NCBI GenBank assembly: GCA_963995525.1
Contig: OZ023210.1
Location: 63,217,139 to 63,281,138, forward strand
DNA: 64,000 nt
Direction of reading: 5' to 3'
Source of the DNA: Escarpia spicata
Lineage: Eukaryota; Annelida; Polychaeta; Sabellida; Siboglinidae
The notes beneath the pieces are model-generated. The model had not been told where the DNA came from, did not search any database, and saw nothing but the letters and a program-made list of their open reading frames with translations. A program made the translations under genes and the position numbers. Shown here one piece after another: positions 1 to 11,040 of this stretch (positions are counted from its first letter, which is position 1; every line of letters starts with the position of its first letter).

Positions 1-297
1 CACGATATAAACTTATTATAGACATAATCACCATCAATATTTGTTCTAGTAGCGTGTTAATATTCAGAGTGAATGTCGACCATAAATGATCGAACACAGC
101 AATGGCAAGCTAACGACATTAATGCTGGTCTCACGTAGACAATCTACCCAGGGAACAGCTGATGTCTCGACCATGTTTCATGTTCATCTCGCGAGGAGAC
201 GTCATATGACATTATTAAGCCGGACATCACCGTGTGGCCGGGGGACACGGGATGACAAAGATATCCGTCCTGCGTTCATCCCGACAACAGTTACGAC

Positions 298-466
298 GAC
301 GACGACCGTCACCGTAAAGACTACAAAACAACAACAAAACAACAACAACAATTATCACAGCCAAGTGTTTCTATTATTGCTGCTATTACCAACAACAACA
401 ACTACTACTACTACTGCAGTTATTACTGTTACTGCTGCTGCTGATGATGATGATGATTCTGGTCCA

Positions 467-510
<44 letters not shown>

Positions 511-905
511 CGACGCCGCTACAACCATTATTACCGCCATAGACACACCACCACCACCACCACCACCACCACCACCACCACCACCACCACCAACCCCCAT
601 CACCACCACCACCACCACCACCACCACCACCACCACCACCACCACCACCACCACCACCACCACCAACCCCATCACCACCACCACCACCAACCCCATCACC
701 ACCACCACCACCAACCCCATCACCACCACCACCACAACCACCACCGCCATCACCACCATCACCACCACCACCACCAACCCCACCACCAACCCCACCACCA
801 CCACCACCACCATCACCACCACCACCACCACCACCACCACCAACCCCATCACCACCACCACCACCACCATCACCACCACCATCACCACCACCAACAACAA
901 CAACA
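298..905. repeat. Compound trinucleotide repeat tract (CAA, CTG, CCA/CAC)
   Basis: A run of trinucleotide repeats: CAA/ACT units near 340-415, CTG/GAT near 424-455, about 13 CTG units at 472-511, then CCA and CAC units from 546 to 900. Within the CAC part an interrupted block (AACCCCAT followed by CACs) recurs several times between 664 and 850. It lies downstream of the GPCR exon splice donor on the minus strand, so it is probably intronic. The length divisible by three keeps several frames open on both strands and produces poly-Thr, poly-Pro, poly-Ala and poly-Val products that should not be taken for proteins. Confidence 0.9.
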
Positions 906-1009
906 GCACCATGGCACTACCACGATCATATATGCCCACATACCCACAAAGGGGTACATCATTCATTCATTATAAGAACACCAGACGTGGTTTGGCCACG
1001 TGTACGAAC

Positions 1010-1397
1010 CTTGCGAGAAGCTGTTAAACTTGCAGAAGAACGCTCCGAGCACCCAGCCCTCCGTGAGGTCGTTGATTAGGTGCACCCACGTGCAGAAGAA
1101 CGTCACCATCAAGTCGGACACGGCCAGGTTGACGATGTAGTAGTAGGTCGTGTTGTGCAGCCGCTTGTTGCGCCAGACGACGTAGATGATCAACAGGTTG
1201 CCGCCAAGCGCCACGAGGATGATGGTGACATAGAAGACGATCTTGAAGACCATTTCTGGCGCCGGCACCGCCTTCAGGATGCCCGGGTAGTGCAGGCGAC
1301 TGATGTCCAACATGTTCGTGTCGACGCTCCCGTTGTCCGTGTCGCTCGCCAGGCCGCTTTCACCGGTGGCGTTTGTTAGCGTTAACAAACTCATCAT
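1010..1397 (-). CDS. Exon of a class A (rhodopsin-like) neuropeptide-type GPCR, N terminus to ECL1
   Basis: This encodes the first part of a seven-transmembrane receptor that would sit in the plasma membrane and signal through G proteins. From the chosen ATG at 1,397 (tandem ATGs at 1,397 and 1,394) there is an extracellular tail with N-glycosylation sequons (NAT, NGS). TM1 follows and contains the GN motif (ALGGNLLIIYVVW), then intracellular loop 1 (RNKRLHNTTYYY). TM2 has the conserved NLAVSD motif with its Asp, followed by the ECL1 tryptophan and the TM3 cysteine (GWVLGAFFCK). Homology stops at FNSFSQ, where CAAG|GTTCGT forms a phase-1 splice donor. Open sequence upstream of 1,397 begins only with a GTG and is not used. 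TM3-TM7 must be on exons left of the window. The TM2-ECL1 pattern resembles NPFF/SIFamide/cholecystokinin-group receptors, but I cannot name the ligand. Confidence 0.8.
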
Positions 1398-3021
1398 CGC
1401 GAGTTCAGGATATGCTGACTGTCGACAACTACGAAGGCAAGCCAGTGTTAAGGCGTACAAAGGCAGGTCCTTATGCGAAATAACTGCGTTGATGTCCGAC
1501 ACAAAAACACCGCCTTTATTGTCCGTATTTCTGTATTCCCCGTATCACAATTCAGTATTCGTTGCAGACGATGGGGGAGTAATTGGCACACGAAACTCGA
1601 CGGAGACGTAGATGAATCACTTGTCGAGTCTCTTCCTTTCCGGATTGTTGTAAATCCTGCAATGTCAATATTGAAAACACATTGGTTATGATTAACAGCA
1701 ATGCCGTGTGGAACTATTGTATGCGGACCGCAGGGGCAGCATGAAGACAACACGAAGATGACACGGATCGTGACAAATTACCATTCAAAGTTGATTACTG
1801 TCTCTGTTACCAGAACTGCGTGTCGCAGCGAAACTTATTATTGACCATAGTTACAACTTAACTAATGGTCGTGTCACTCAGAAATCAGCAAATAATAATC
1901 TGCATCTCGAGACGAAATCAACCATCTAAATCAACAACAGGTGGATCATTGTGATTAACCTTATGCATAGGTGACAGACCGCGTCACTGCGTCGCCAGGT
2001 GATGACTGCATTGACATTAAGACGCCGTATTAACTGTATCGTCATGGCTTTGACATTCAGAGTTCCTTTGATATAAAATGCATTACGAATCCACAGGCGT
2101 TGAACAAACGAAATTCGCGGAAAGGTACCTTTTGCAAAGTTATACGATAACTTGTCTTGGAGAAACGATATGCCCTGGGGAGATATAATTCTGTAATATG
2201 TAACTTTGACTTCGATTCAATATTTCGGGAACATAGGGATGAAAGCAAGAGAGGAAATCACGCAACGACCGTGATGTATGCGACAGTAAAGACGAACTGA
2301 ACAGTGTTGCAGTAAGAAATCACAATAGGGAACAATCTATAGTGGACTTAACTTAACAAAACATTTGAATCAGGAATCAGGGTCTCTCTGGTAATACCAT
2401 CTGGTGCATTGACGTAGCGTTATTACGCAGTGTGTTTTGTTGTTGAAAATTTAACTAACTAACGTCACCATTCATGTGGACTGTACAGTGCCATATCACT
2501 CCATCTCTCTGTTTCATTCTGATAGTCAAACATACTTCTGTGTGTTTTCGAACGATGGTTGTCGCCCCAAAACGGGAATTCCCATCCTAAATACAGCATA
2601 AAAATGCTATTCCCAGAGCAACAGATAACGCTACCTGTTCTATTTCAATATATGGCATATGTCACCGAATGATTCTGCTTCTTGATCCAAATGGTTTGAC
2701 TACTCACTGCCGAATCAGCGCGCAACAGAAGCAACGCATATCGTTTTTCCAAACATTCACCCGTATCAACGCACTCAAGCACTCAGTCTTCCCAAACACC
2801 TTCAACTTGTGAAACAAATGCACACAAGAGTTAATTAGCAAACGTTAAGTCAACTCATTCTGAGACACCTTCTCTCCATTCCGGCATAAACCATTTCATA
2901 TACGCCTATATATTTGTAGAAACACACGTCCGTTTTCTCAGACTCTCATTGGCTGGTAGCGGACATGTGTTGTACAAGGCCACGTTTATTTTAAAACAGT
3001 ATGGAGACATTACTGGGATTT
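1398..3021. other. No gene recognised; upstream of the GPCR exon
   Basis: About 1.6 kb of anonymous AT-rich sequence containing only short, unconvincing open frames. It would hold the 5' UTR, promoter or upstream intron of the GPCR gene if the ATG at 1,397 is the true start. No clear acceptor, TATA element or repeat could be assigned by eye. Confidence 0.5.
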
Positions 3022-3150
3022 AATAATAATAATAATAATAAGATAACTTCTATTGCGCCTAAATCCTTGGAAATCAAGCTCAGAGGCGCATCAAAACAAA
3101 AGGATTGGTCAATCTCACAATCCATAAGTAGTATTCTAGTTGTCAACGAG
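3022..3150 (-). mobile_element. Truncated 3' end of the L2/CR1-like LINE found at 26.9-30.3 kb
   Basis: Read on the minus strand, this segment matches the last 130 bases or so of the element ending near 30,290. Shared features are the ACAACT start, a GATTGACCAA block, the GCGCCTCTGAGC...AGGCGCAATAG hairpin and a (TTA)n tail, which here reads as (TAA)n on the plus strand at 3,022-3,041. Only the 3' UTR tip is present, as expected for a heavily 5'-truncated retrotransposition product. Confidence 0.75.
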
Positions 3151-3411
3151 TGTTCTTATATGGATAATGCCAACATAAGTACCATTCCCCTTTTCTTGAA
3201 GGTCCGTTTTTTATCATGAACTTAACTGCTTCTGCAGCTAATGCAACGTTTAGCAGATGTAATGTTAATACTATTTCACAAAAGTAGGCCTGCATCTTTC
3301 AGAAAAGGAACCTGTTGGCGGAATAAGCGTTGGATATTATTAGTTTAAATGCGCTGTGTAGAGAACGTCTGCACGTCAAGGAAAGGAGTTGATAACTAAC
3401 CTTTGTGAGCC

Positions 3412-3431
3412 CCCCCCCCCCCCCCCCCCCC
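3412..3431. repeat. Poly-C tract
   Basis: A run of about 20 consecutive C residues following GTGAGC. Similar C or G homopolymers occur at 7,221-7,232, 10,831-10,848, 16,479-16,488 and 32,830-32,849. They are likely to be length-polymorphic and error-prone in sequencing. Confidence 0.85.
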
Positions 3432-3480
3432 ATAAGGAATGAGGGGATCAAAATATTTCCACAAATAGCGTGACTTTATG

Positions 3481-4333
3481 CAGGAACGATGCACTACTTC
3501 GCGATACGATACGTATCGCGATACAGAGGTCACGATACGATACAGACTACATTGACTAGAATGATACAACAACAGTAAACACTCGTTTATTTATTGGGAA
3601 CTATTGAAACGAATCAGTTTCTGATGGCGCGCTCGAACGGCTGTGAGCTAGACACTAGACAATGACGTATTTGCGTCTGTAAGTTTGTAACAGCGGTATC
3701 GAGATCGACTAGGCAGTTGTCTATCACGGCAGTTGACTGTAGTGAAATATTTTATACTGTTGTTTGTACATAGTTTACCGACTAACGAAGTACTAATAAA
3801 CTTAACGCGACTTCAATTGTCTACTAGCTCGCAGCGTTTCGCAACGTGTCACTACTAGGCCCTGCACAAAACAAAAGTTCTTAATGGCTTTAAATCAATA
3901 CTATTCAGAAATAATGAACATTTAAGTTCTGCAACTCTACTAACAGAAACAAACGTGCAGTTTTACATCCAGATGAAATGGCGAATGAGACCGGATCGCA
4001 AGCAGACTGTTGCTCACGAATGTCTGTGCACACGCGGACAAGGCAACGATACTGCAGACGTCACGTCATCAATCATAACTATGAGGTCCAAATTGCTTGC
4101 GCGCATTGAACACAGAATAGTGTGTAAATATTTTACATAAATGATAGTTAGATAATATACACGTACTACATGTTATAACTCGATATGTTATCGATACACA
4201 GACAGTTGTGGTTTGCGCTGGACGTTTATTGCTTCACAAAGGTTGCGCGAATACTGTTTTGTCTACCGCTATCGTGTATCAGATATTGTGTGTCGTGTAT
4301 CGTACCGTGCGCTGTGCATCGTTTTCCGGCCCT
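3481..4333. mobile_element. Candidate non-autonomous hAT-like DNA transposon
   Basis: The left end reads CAGGAACGATGCAC and continues into repeated ACGATAC motifs. The reverse complement of the right end reads AGGGCCGGAAAACGATGCAC and continues into GTACGATACACG. These form imperfect terminal inverted repeats of about 35 bases. The 8 bases outside the ends are ACTTTATG (3,473-3,480) and ACTTTACA (4,334-4,341), a 6-of-8 match that fits an eroded 8-bp target-site duplication typical of hAT elements. There is no transposase frame inside the 853 bp. It could be a chance palindrome-rich region, since the TIRs are imperfect. Confidence 0.4.
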
Positions 4334-4341
4334 ACTTTACA

Positions 4342-5715
4342 TCCCCTAACTAAAATACGCAAAAGTCAAAATAAAACGCATGTCCGAGGCATTTGCGGAT
4401 ACAGCTGACACAGTTCACTGCCGGAGGAATACTATTCACCTTTTTGCTGCATAGACGATATATCATTGACGAATATAAAACACATCGTTAATAAAATATT
4501 TCGTGAACACAATAGTGCTATATAATAGATAAATAGCACTACGCTTGTAAAGATATGAAACATTAGCCATGACAGGGTTTATAGTCCAGTCGGTGTCACA
4601 GCCGAGTTTGCGTGCCTGGTCAGCCTGTTAAAATATTAATGCTTCGATCATCGCCTGCCGAGACAGACCGTCTTTACGCCAAACAAAACCAAGTCAGATT
4701 AATAAGGCGCCGTTCATAGTTCATAGTTTGCACTTTCTCTCCGGTGATGCAGATCGGGCAAGATGACCTCCGTTACAAAGTCGTGCATTCCACAATTAAT
4801 AAATGTTAATATCCCAGCGTTAGGGGCAGTGTGGTTGCATCTATTCCCAGGTACCGAAGTCGTCTCGCCTCGGTCTATCTTAATTTGCTTCTTTGGACAT
4901 TTGGTCTCCGATTGGTCTCTCTGTTATTATATTACACGACACACACATAATTATCTAAATATATCATCCGCATCAAGCGTTCTTCTTCAGCAGGCTGAGT
5001 TCACGGGTGTGTCACAAGACCAATGTAGTTATTTAGTTATTTCCTTTTTGGTGGATGAATTGAGTAATGACCACACATCACTGCACGAATGGTAAAAGAT
5101 CGACGACTTTACAAGCATATCCCGAGCAACATATAACATAGAACGTTCTATTGTCGAGATGAGCATCTGCCAACGACAGGTTATCAAATATTACCGGGCG
5201 ATCGCGTTCCTTCAGTCGCTGGATCGATTTACTATGTTGTTGCGCGTGTTGATTCAGTCATCCGGACGTCTCTTGGTTTGGTACGGTCGCTGCTTCGTCA
5301 CATTAATTAGTCCGCTATTTGAGCACCAAGTAAAAGTTTGACTGATACGCGCAACGGTCTCATTGACAGAGTAACTGAAACTGCCTCAGTAATCGATATT
5401 CGTCAAACAGTAGATTACCATAAATACTGGGTCGCATGAACTGCAGCCAATGCAAATTATTCTGGCAACTATTAGGAAAATCAAAGCGTACGCAATGCTA
5501 AACGTTCACTGGAAACAACGTATCCACGTTAACACGGAATTTACAAAATAGGACTTTGTGAATGGAGTTCAACCAGACACCACTAGATCTACCACAGCAC
5601 CGACAATATTGGAACTGTTTATGGTCAAGCCAACATGGTGTAATATGTACAAAATATTAGCCAAAATGGCAACGCGTTCTCTCGGCGTAAGAAATGTGAG
5701 AAATGCCAATTCATA
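4342..5715. other. No gene recognised
   Basis: Anonymous AT-rich DNA between the candidate transposon and the first 27-bp minisatellite. The open frames are short (up to about 110 codons) with no recognisable domain, signal peptide or splice context. Confidence 0.5.
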
Positions 5716-7038
5716 TACCCCATGTAGACAGCCCACCACAGATACCCCATGTAGACAGCCCACCACAGATACACCATGTAGACAGCCCACCACAGATACC
5801 CCATGTAGACAGCCCACCACAGATACCCCATGTAGACAGCCTACCACAGATACCCCATGTAGACAGCCCACAACAGATACCCATGTAGACAGCCCACCAC
5901 AGATACGCCATGTAGACAGCCCACCACAGATACGCCATGTAGACAGCCCACCACAGATATACCATGTAGACAGCCCACCACAGATACACCATGTAGACAG
6001 CCCACCACAGATACACTTTGTAGACAGCCTACCACAGATACACCTTGTAGACAGCCCACCACAGATACACCATGTAGACAGCCCACCACATATACACCAT
6101 GTAGACAGCCCACCACATGTACACCATGTAGACAGCCCACCACATGTACACCATGTAGACAGCCCACCACAGATACACCTTGTAGACAGCCCACCAAAGA
6201 TACACCATGTAGACAGCCCACCACAGATACACCATGTAGACAGCCCACCACAGATACACCATGTAGACAGCCCACCACAGATACACCATGTAGACAGCCC
6301 ACCACATGTACACCATGTAGACAGCCCACCACAAATACACCATGTAGACAGCCCACCACATGTACACCATGTAGACAGTCCACCACAGATACACCTTGTA
6401 GACAGCCCACCAAAGATACACCATGTAGACAGCCCACCACAGATACACCATGTAGACAGCCCACCACAGATACACCATGTAGACAGCCCACCACAGATAC
6501 ACCATGTAGACAGCCCACCACAGATACACCATGTAGACAGCCCACCACAGATACACCATGTAGACAGCCCACCACATGTACACCATGTAGACAGCCCACC
6601 ACAGATACACCTTGTAGACAGCCCACCAAAGATACACCTTGTAGACAGCCCACCACAGATACACCTTGTAGACAGCCCACCACAGATACACCTTGTAGAC
6701 AGCCCACCACAGATACACCATGTAGACAGCCCACCACAGATACACCACGTAGACAGCCCACCACAGATACACCATGTAGACAGCCCACCACAGATACACC
6801 TTGTAGACAGCCCACCAAAGATACACCACGTAGACAGCCCACCAGAGATACACCATGTAGACAGCTCACCAGAGATACACCATGTAGACAGCCCACCGCA
6901 GATACACCATGTAGACAGCCCACCAGAGATACACCATGTAGACAGCCCACCGCAGATACACCGTGTAGACAGCCCACCAGAGATACATCATGTAAACAGC
7001 CCACCACAGATACACCATGTAAACAGCCCACCACAGAT
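5716..7038. repeat. 27-bp minisatellite array I (GTAGACAGCCCACCACAGAT-type unit)
   Basis: About 49 head-to-tail copies of a 27-bp unit whose core is GTAGACAGCCCACCACAGAT followed by a variable 7-bp segment ending in CAT, CTT or CGT. Variants (CACATGTACACCAT, CCAAAGATACACC, ACCAGAGATACACC) are clustered, and a block containing CTTGTAGACAGCCCACCAAA recurs near 6,178, 6,400, 6,610 and 6,808, which suggests amplification of groups of units. Because 27 is divisible by three and the unit lacks stops, frames stay open on both strands, giving HVDSPPQIH-type repeats. I see no flanking evidence for a real gene. Confidence 0.95.
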
Positions 7039-7220
7039 CTATACGATTGGCATTAAGAATAGTTAAGTTCAAACGAACTCGGCGGTAACAGGAATGCAAA
7101 AGTTTACTCAACTCATTAAGTTTTCACTTGGCATGTGAAGAATATCGAGATCAACCCGGACTCTTTAATACTCTTCATATTATAATTTTCTGGTGGGCCT
7201 CACTGATGGGATGGGAATGC

Positions 7221-7232
7221 CCCCCCCCCCCC
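7221..7232. repeat. Poly-C tract
   Basis: A run of 12 or so C residues embedded in otherwise unique sequence. Confidence 0.8.
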
Positions 7233-7565
7233 AACAACCTGCACGAGGGTCCGCAAGATGTTTCGGTCAAGCAAAAAGGGGGCTTGGAAACAGCGCCTGG
7301 GCATGACGCCAAGTCATCATGGTTTACGCGCCATGTTTCATCGTAGCTGAGATGGCTAAACATGGAATGGAATGTCTGAATCAAGTTCAATGTCACCTTC
7401 GTCCAAATCGTTAAGCTTTTCTTCATAAGACATTAGACCTGATATACACAAAATTAATGTAGTTATTGTCGACATGTGTTTACAACGTATCACACTGGTG
7501 TGCAAATGTCCAAATATGTGTGTTATCATTTGATGTGTTCAACGATGGAAGGTAATGGACAAGGA

Positions 7566-7697
7566 CTAGTGGAGTGGATGGAACGATTGTGGATGCGATT
7601 ATGGATGGGTTGATAAATGGGTTGTGGTTTGGCTTGTGGATGGGATGATGGAAGGGTTCGTGGATGTGGTCATGGATGATTTGATGGGTGGGCTGGT
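7566..7697. repeat. Degenerate GGATG-rich tandem repeat
   Basis: A stretch with many copies of TGGATGG, GGATGNG and GATGGG at irregular 10-20-bp spacing, strongly purine-rich on the plus strand. It looks like an old, decayed minisatellite. No coding potential was recognised. Confidence 0.55.
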
Positions 7698-7743
7698 TTG
7701 TGTCGGTTACTTGGCATGGCTTTTTTTCCTTCAATGTTTACTC

Positions 7744-7769
7744 AAAAGTCGGGGTGCGTATTATACATG
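7744..7769 (+). repeat. Dispersed 26-bp motif, copy 1
   Basis: AAAAGTCGGGGTGCGTATTA followed by TACATG. The motif recurs at 8,475-8,500 and, diverged, at 8,531-8,556, all in the same orientation. It may be the terminal region of an unidentified DNA transposon. Confidence 0.6.
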
Positions 7770-8474
7770 ATGCTAAGGCTAAACTACATTTTCTCTGACC
7801 AATTTATCAATGTTTGCAGACGAGGATAACGCTGATGGAAAATTACTAATATTATCATAGTCGGCGTGATGTCACAATCACGTAAACCACCGCAGCAACG
7901 CAGAGGAAAGGCAGGAATCGCACTCCCGTAACCAGCTCTCTAGCCCTAAACTATCAGCGAGAAATGACAAAGACGAGAGCCCGGATGTCTGACATCGCGA
8001 ATAATACAAATGAGCGGAAAGCGTACGAGACCGGGAAGCGCAGCCCGGGAAGCATCCCGCTATGATTATGATTGGTATTCCTGAATCACGTGAATGATGC
8101 CCGCGTCACGGGTCGAGTGTCAACAAGTGTGAATGTTGTGAATGCAAATGTTGTGAATGTAAATAAAGACTGTAGCGCAAGTATGCTTCGCAGTTGAAAC
8201 TACCAGGTTTGCATGTAGCATTTCAGAATAGAACTTGGTGTTAATTTAAAAGTGAAATCAGAACGACACAATGTAAGTTCTGGCAAGCGCTGATTTAATC
8301 AGTTGCGCAAACGTCAAGCTACAACACAAGTTATGTAGTGCTTACACGTTAGTCACTAGCGAGCAACAAGCTGGCAGCAATGCCGTAACTTGAGTAGGTG
8401 ACATGTTTACGATTCTGAGATGGATTCATGGGTTCAAGCAAAATGCTAGAAGTGGGGAAATCGTGAATTAATGT

Positions 8475-8572
8475 CAAAAGCCGGGGTGCGTATTATACAT
8501 TGTGATATAGGAATTCTATCACAATTTAGCAAAAGTCATGGTACTTATTATACATGAGGGCGTATTATACAC
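8475..8572 (+). repeat. Dispersed 26-bp motif, copies 2 and 3 plus a half copy
   Basis: Copy 2 (8,475-8,500) has AAAAGCCGGGGTGCGTATTA. Copy 3 (8,531-8,556) has AAAAGTCATGGTACTTATTA and is followed immediately by GGGCGTATTATACAC (8,558-8,572). The stretch ends in TTTACGGTA at about 8,585, which could be an element terminus with a TA target. The family is not recognised. Confidence 0.5.
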
Positions 8573-8585
8573 ATACATTTACGGT

Positions 8586-10165
8586 AGATATTTATATATG
8601 TTATGCATTTATACAGAATACTAATTAGCATGCAAATTGTGTCACCATCCACGACCGTTAAAATAAGTCTTGCTATTTGGGTTCTGATTAGTGCGACACG
8701 CTCTTAATACAATAACACTGCTCTGCCCTGCTCTGCTCTGCTGACGCAGACGGTCACCCAAGTTATGGTCGTCAGCAGGAATGTGGAGACAAGCAATATC
8801 CGCCCGAGATAGAATCTCCGCATAATCCCCATCAGCGGACGTGACAACACAGGCAACAAGCCATTCGGCTCTTTGTTGGCACACGTATATCACTCATTTA
8901 TGAATGTTTCTCAATATAATGTTCTTAGTGCTAGAATACAGTGTTGCCATGCTGAAGGCAAGTTGCGTTTCGTTTCACATTAAACTAATTCCTCTTGATG
9001 GGGCTGCTATGACACGCATATATTTGCCCTGATTAGCTTTCGGGTTTTCACGTTCGTGTCATTACATATAAGCCTATGGAACTTTCCTTATTATAATGAC
9101 TGTGTCTGGAAAAAACTTGTCTTATAAGCTCGATACTGTGCTCGGAATGAGAATGTGGCGACCACGGAATGTTCGCATTGTACACAGAGCACTCACAGAG
9201 CAGCCACGGCTCGAGTGGAGATACGCCGCACTAACCGAAATGTCCTGAAATTGCTCTTTGGAGTTGGACAAATGAGCCGAAGAAGAACTGATTGAGTGAA
9301 CTTCCTGCTAATGATTACCACCCGTAACGAGGGCGTACTTATCGCGGGTAACGAAACAAACAAGACTATATTAAGGATACTGCTGCGTAATAGTTTATGA
9401 GTCTTTGATGTAGGTTTCGCCGCGAACGCACACGAGTTTGTTATGGAATATCCCCGGAAACATCAATTCTGATATTGACATATTAATAACCGAAAAAGTA
9501 TGAGCTATGAAGCTGGCATTGAGTTACTCCTTATATATAACGTAATATTCTCTAAATAAACAAAAAGCATCACATACATATATATGATTTCATCACAAAT
9601 TGTTCGTTATATATATCGGCGTCTTATTCCCTCTCGTATTTATATTACTGTAGACTTGGTGACATCATCACTGTTTTGCTGACTTCCGCCCAGTCTCCCC
9701 CGTTGCATGAACTTACTCTCACTCTGGTCGCGTTTCACCAATACGCCTGTTATTGGAATGACACCATCGTTGGCATAGGCTAAGCAAATGATGTAGAGTG
9801 TACCGCTTTAGACCGTGAAACACTCTTAAATAATAATGAGTCTTCCTCACTTTATCATCGTTAGTTGCAGCCACAACGACGAAGCAGGACACGGTGACAT
9901 AAGTGACAGTGATCGCCAGGAAAATAACAACAACAGCGATAGCACGTGTGACAATGAGACACACATTGATGATGTTTTGGAGAAAACGCGCCAAAAACGT
10001 CAACAAACAACCATAAATGTTATTCTGTATACCATACTAGATATGGTAGTCACAATTCAACTACAACAATTAATAATCCTGCTGAAAAGGCATCTTTCAA
10101 AAAACGGAAAAAATTACTAACCAAAAATGAATCACACATGAGATGCACCACTGGAATGAATGCAA
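8586..10165. other. No gene recognised
   Basis: Anonymous sequence with short frames only. A minus-strand frame at 8,642-8,893 gives an ordinary-looking protein composition but has no ATG and no recognisable domain. Confidence 0.4.
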
Positions 10166-10170
10166 CTTAC

Positions 10171-10469
10171 TTTAGTATTCGATTAGAGCAGCCGCCGGAT
10201 TGCTGCACATCTTCGAACGTAATCATCGACTCGGCGCGACCAATCACCTCAGCTGCAAACGTCCAAATGAAGCGAAATGAATCCAGCGTGTCTTCGCACC
10301 GAACGGCGAAACGTCCGTGCGTGCGATGCCTCCACCGCGGCAGTTTTGTCACGGACTCGACGTCACCTGAGTCGACACAGTCCCGTGTTCGACACCCGCA
10401 ATGCCTCGCGTTTGTCGACCCACCTGCTCCGCGACATGGCCTAGAACCGACGTTGGCATCAGTTGTCAC
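10171..10469 (-). CDS. Candidate coding exon, function unknown
   Basis: A GC- and CpG-richer patch with an open minus-strand frame of about 100 codons. It ends directly at a strong consensus donor, CTAAA|GTAAGT, at 10,171/10,170. The translated C-terminal part (FRFIWTFAAEVIGRAESM onwards) has ordinary protein composition, but I recognise no domain. The plus strand is also open over the same bases, which weakens the case. It might equally be a non-coding first exon or chance. Upstream or downstream exons could not be identified. Confidence 0.2.
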
Positions 10470-10674
10470 ATCCTTAATAACGTTATAAAGGATCGACGCT
10501 ATTCCGTGAAATCATCTTTCTGGTTGTGGTTTGCATGTGATGGGTGGAGAGAAGGATGTTGATGTCGAGCGGAACTTATCAACGTGACAACGAGTGCAAC
10601 TGTGTTCGTGTGTGGTAGTATATGACGTTGTTGTTGCAAGCAAGCACGCACGCACCGACCTACCAGCTCAGCTA

Positions 10675-10829
10675 CCCACCGGCCCACCGGCCCACCAGCC
10701 CACCGACCCACCGGCCCACCGATCCACTGACCCACCGACCCACAAACCCACCGATCCACTGACTCACCGATCCACCAACCCACCGGCCCACCGATCCACG
10801 ACCCACCGATCCACCGACCCCACTCCCGC
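10675..10829. repeat. 8-bp minisatellite (CCACCGAC/CCACCGGC)
   Basis: About 19 units of an 8-bp repeat, CCACCGRC with variants CCACCGAT, CCACTGAC and CCACAAAC. It is followed by a poly-C run (about 10,831-10,848). Frames stay open on both strands through the array, giving Pro/Thr-rich or Gly/Trp-rich products without biological support. Confidence 0.85.
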
Positions 10830-10943
10830 CCCCCCCCCCCCCCCCCCCATATACAAAAACAAACAAACACACGTACGCATGCACGTCTGAAAACACACAC
10901 GCAGGCACGCACAAACACACACACACGCTCCCACCACACACGC

Positions 10944-10958
<15 letters not shown>

Positions 10959-11038
<80 letters not shown>
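10959..11038. repeat. (CA)n microsatellite
   Basis: About 40 uninterrupted CA dinucleotides, preceded by interrupted CACA/TACACA sequence from about 10,870. Confidence 0.95.

Positions 11039-11040
<2 letters not shown>

Noticed and set aside
86..1027. Thr/Pro-rich 313-codon frame
   Set aside because: Driven by trinucleotide repeats and overlapping the GPCR exon on the opposite strand. The GPCR reading is far better supported.
5558..7066. 502-codon frame with a short non-repetitive N terminus before HVDSPPQIH repeats
   Set aside because: The N-terminal part has no recognisable domain, the antisense strand is equally open, and the repeat period explains the openness.
8642..8893. Minus-strand frame of 83 codons with ordinary composition
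   Set aside because: Starts at a GTG, has no recognisable domain and no clear splice signals.
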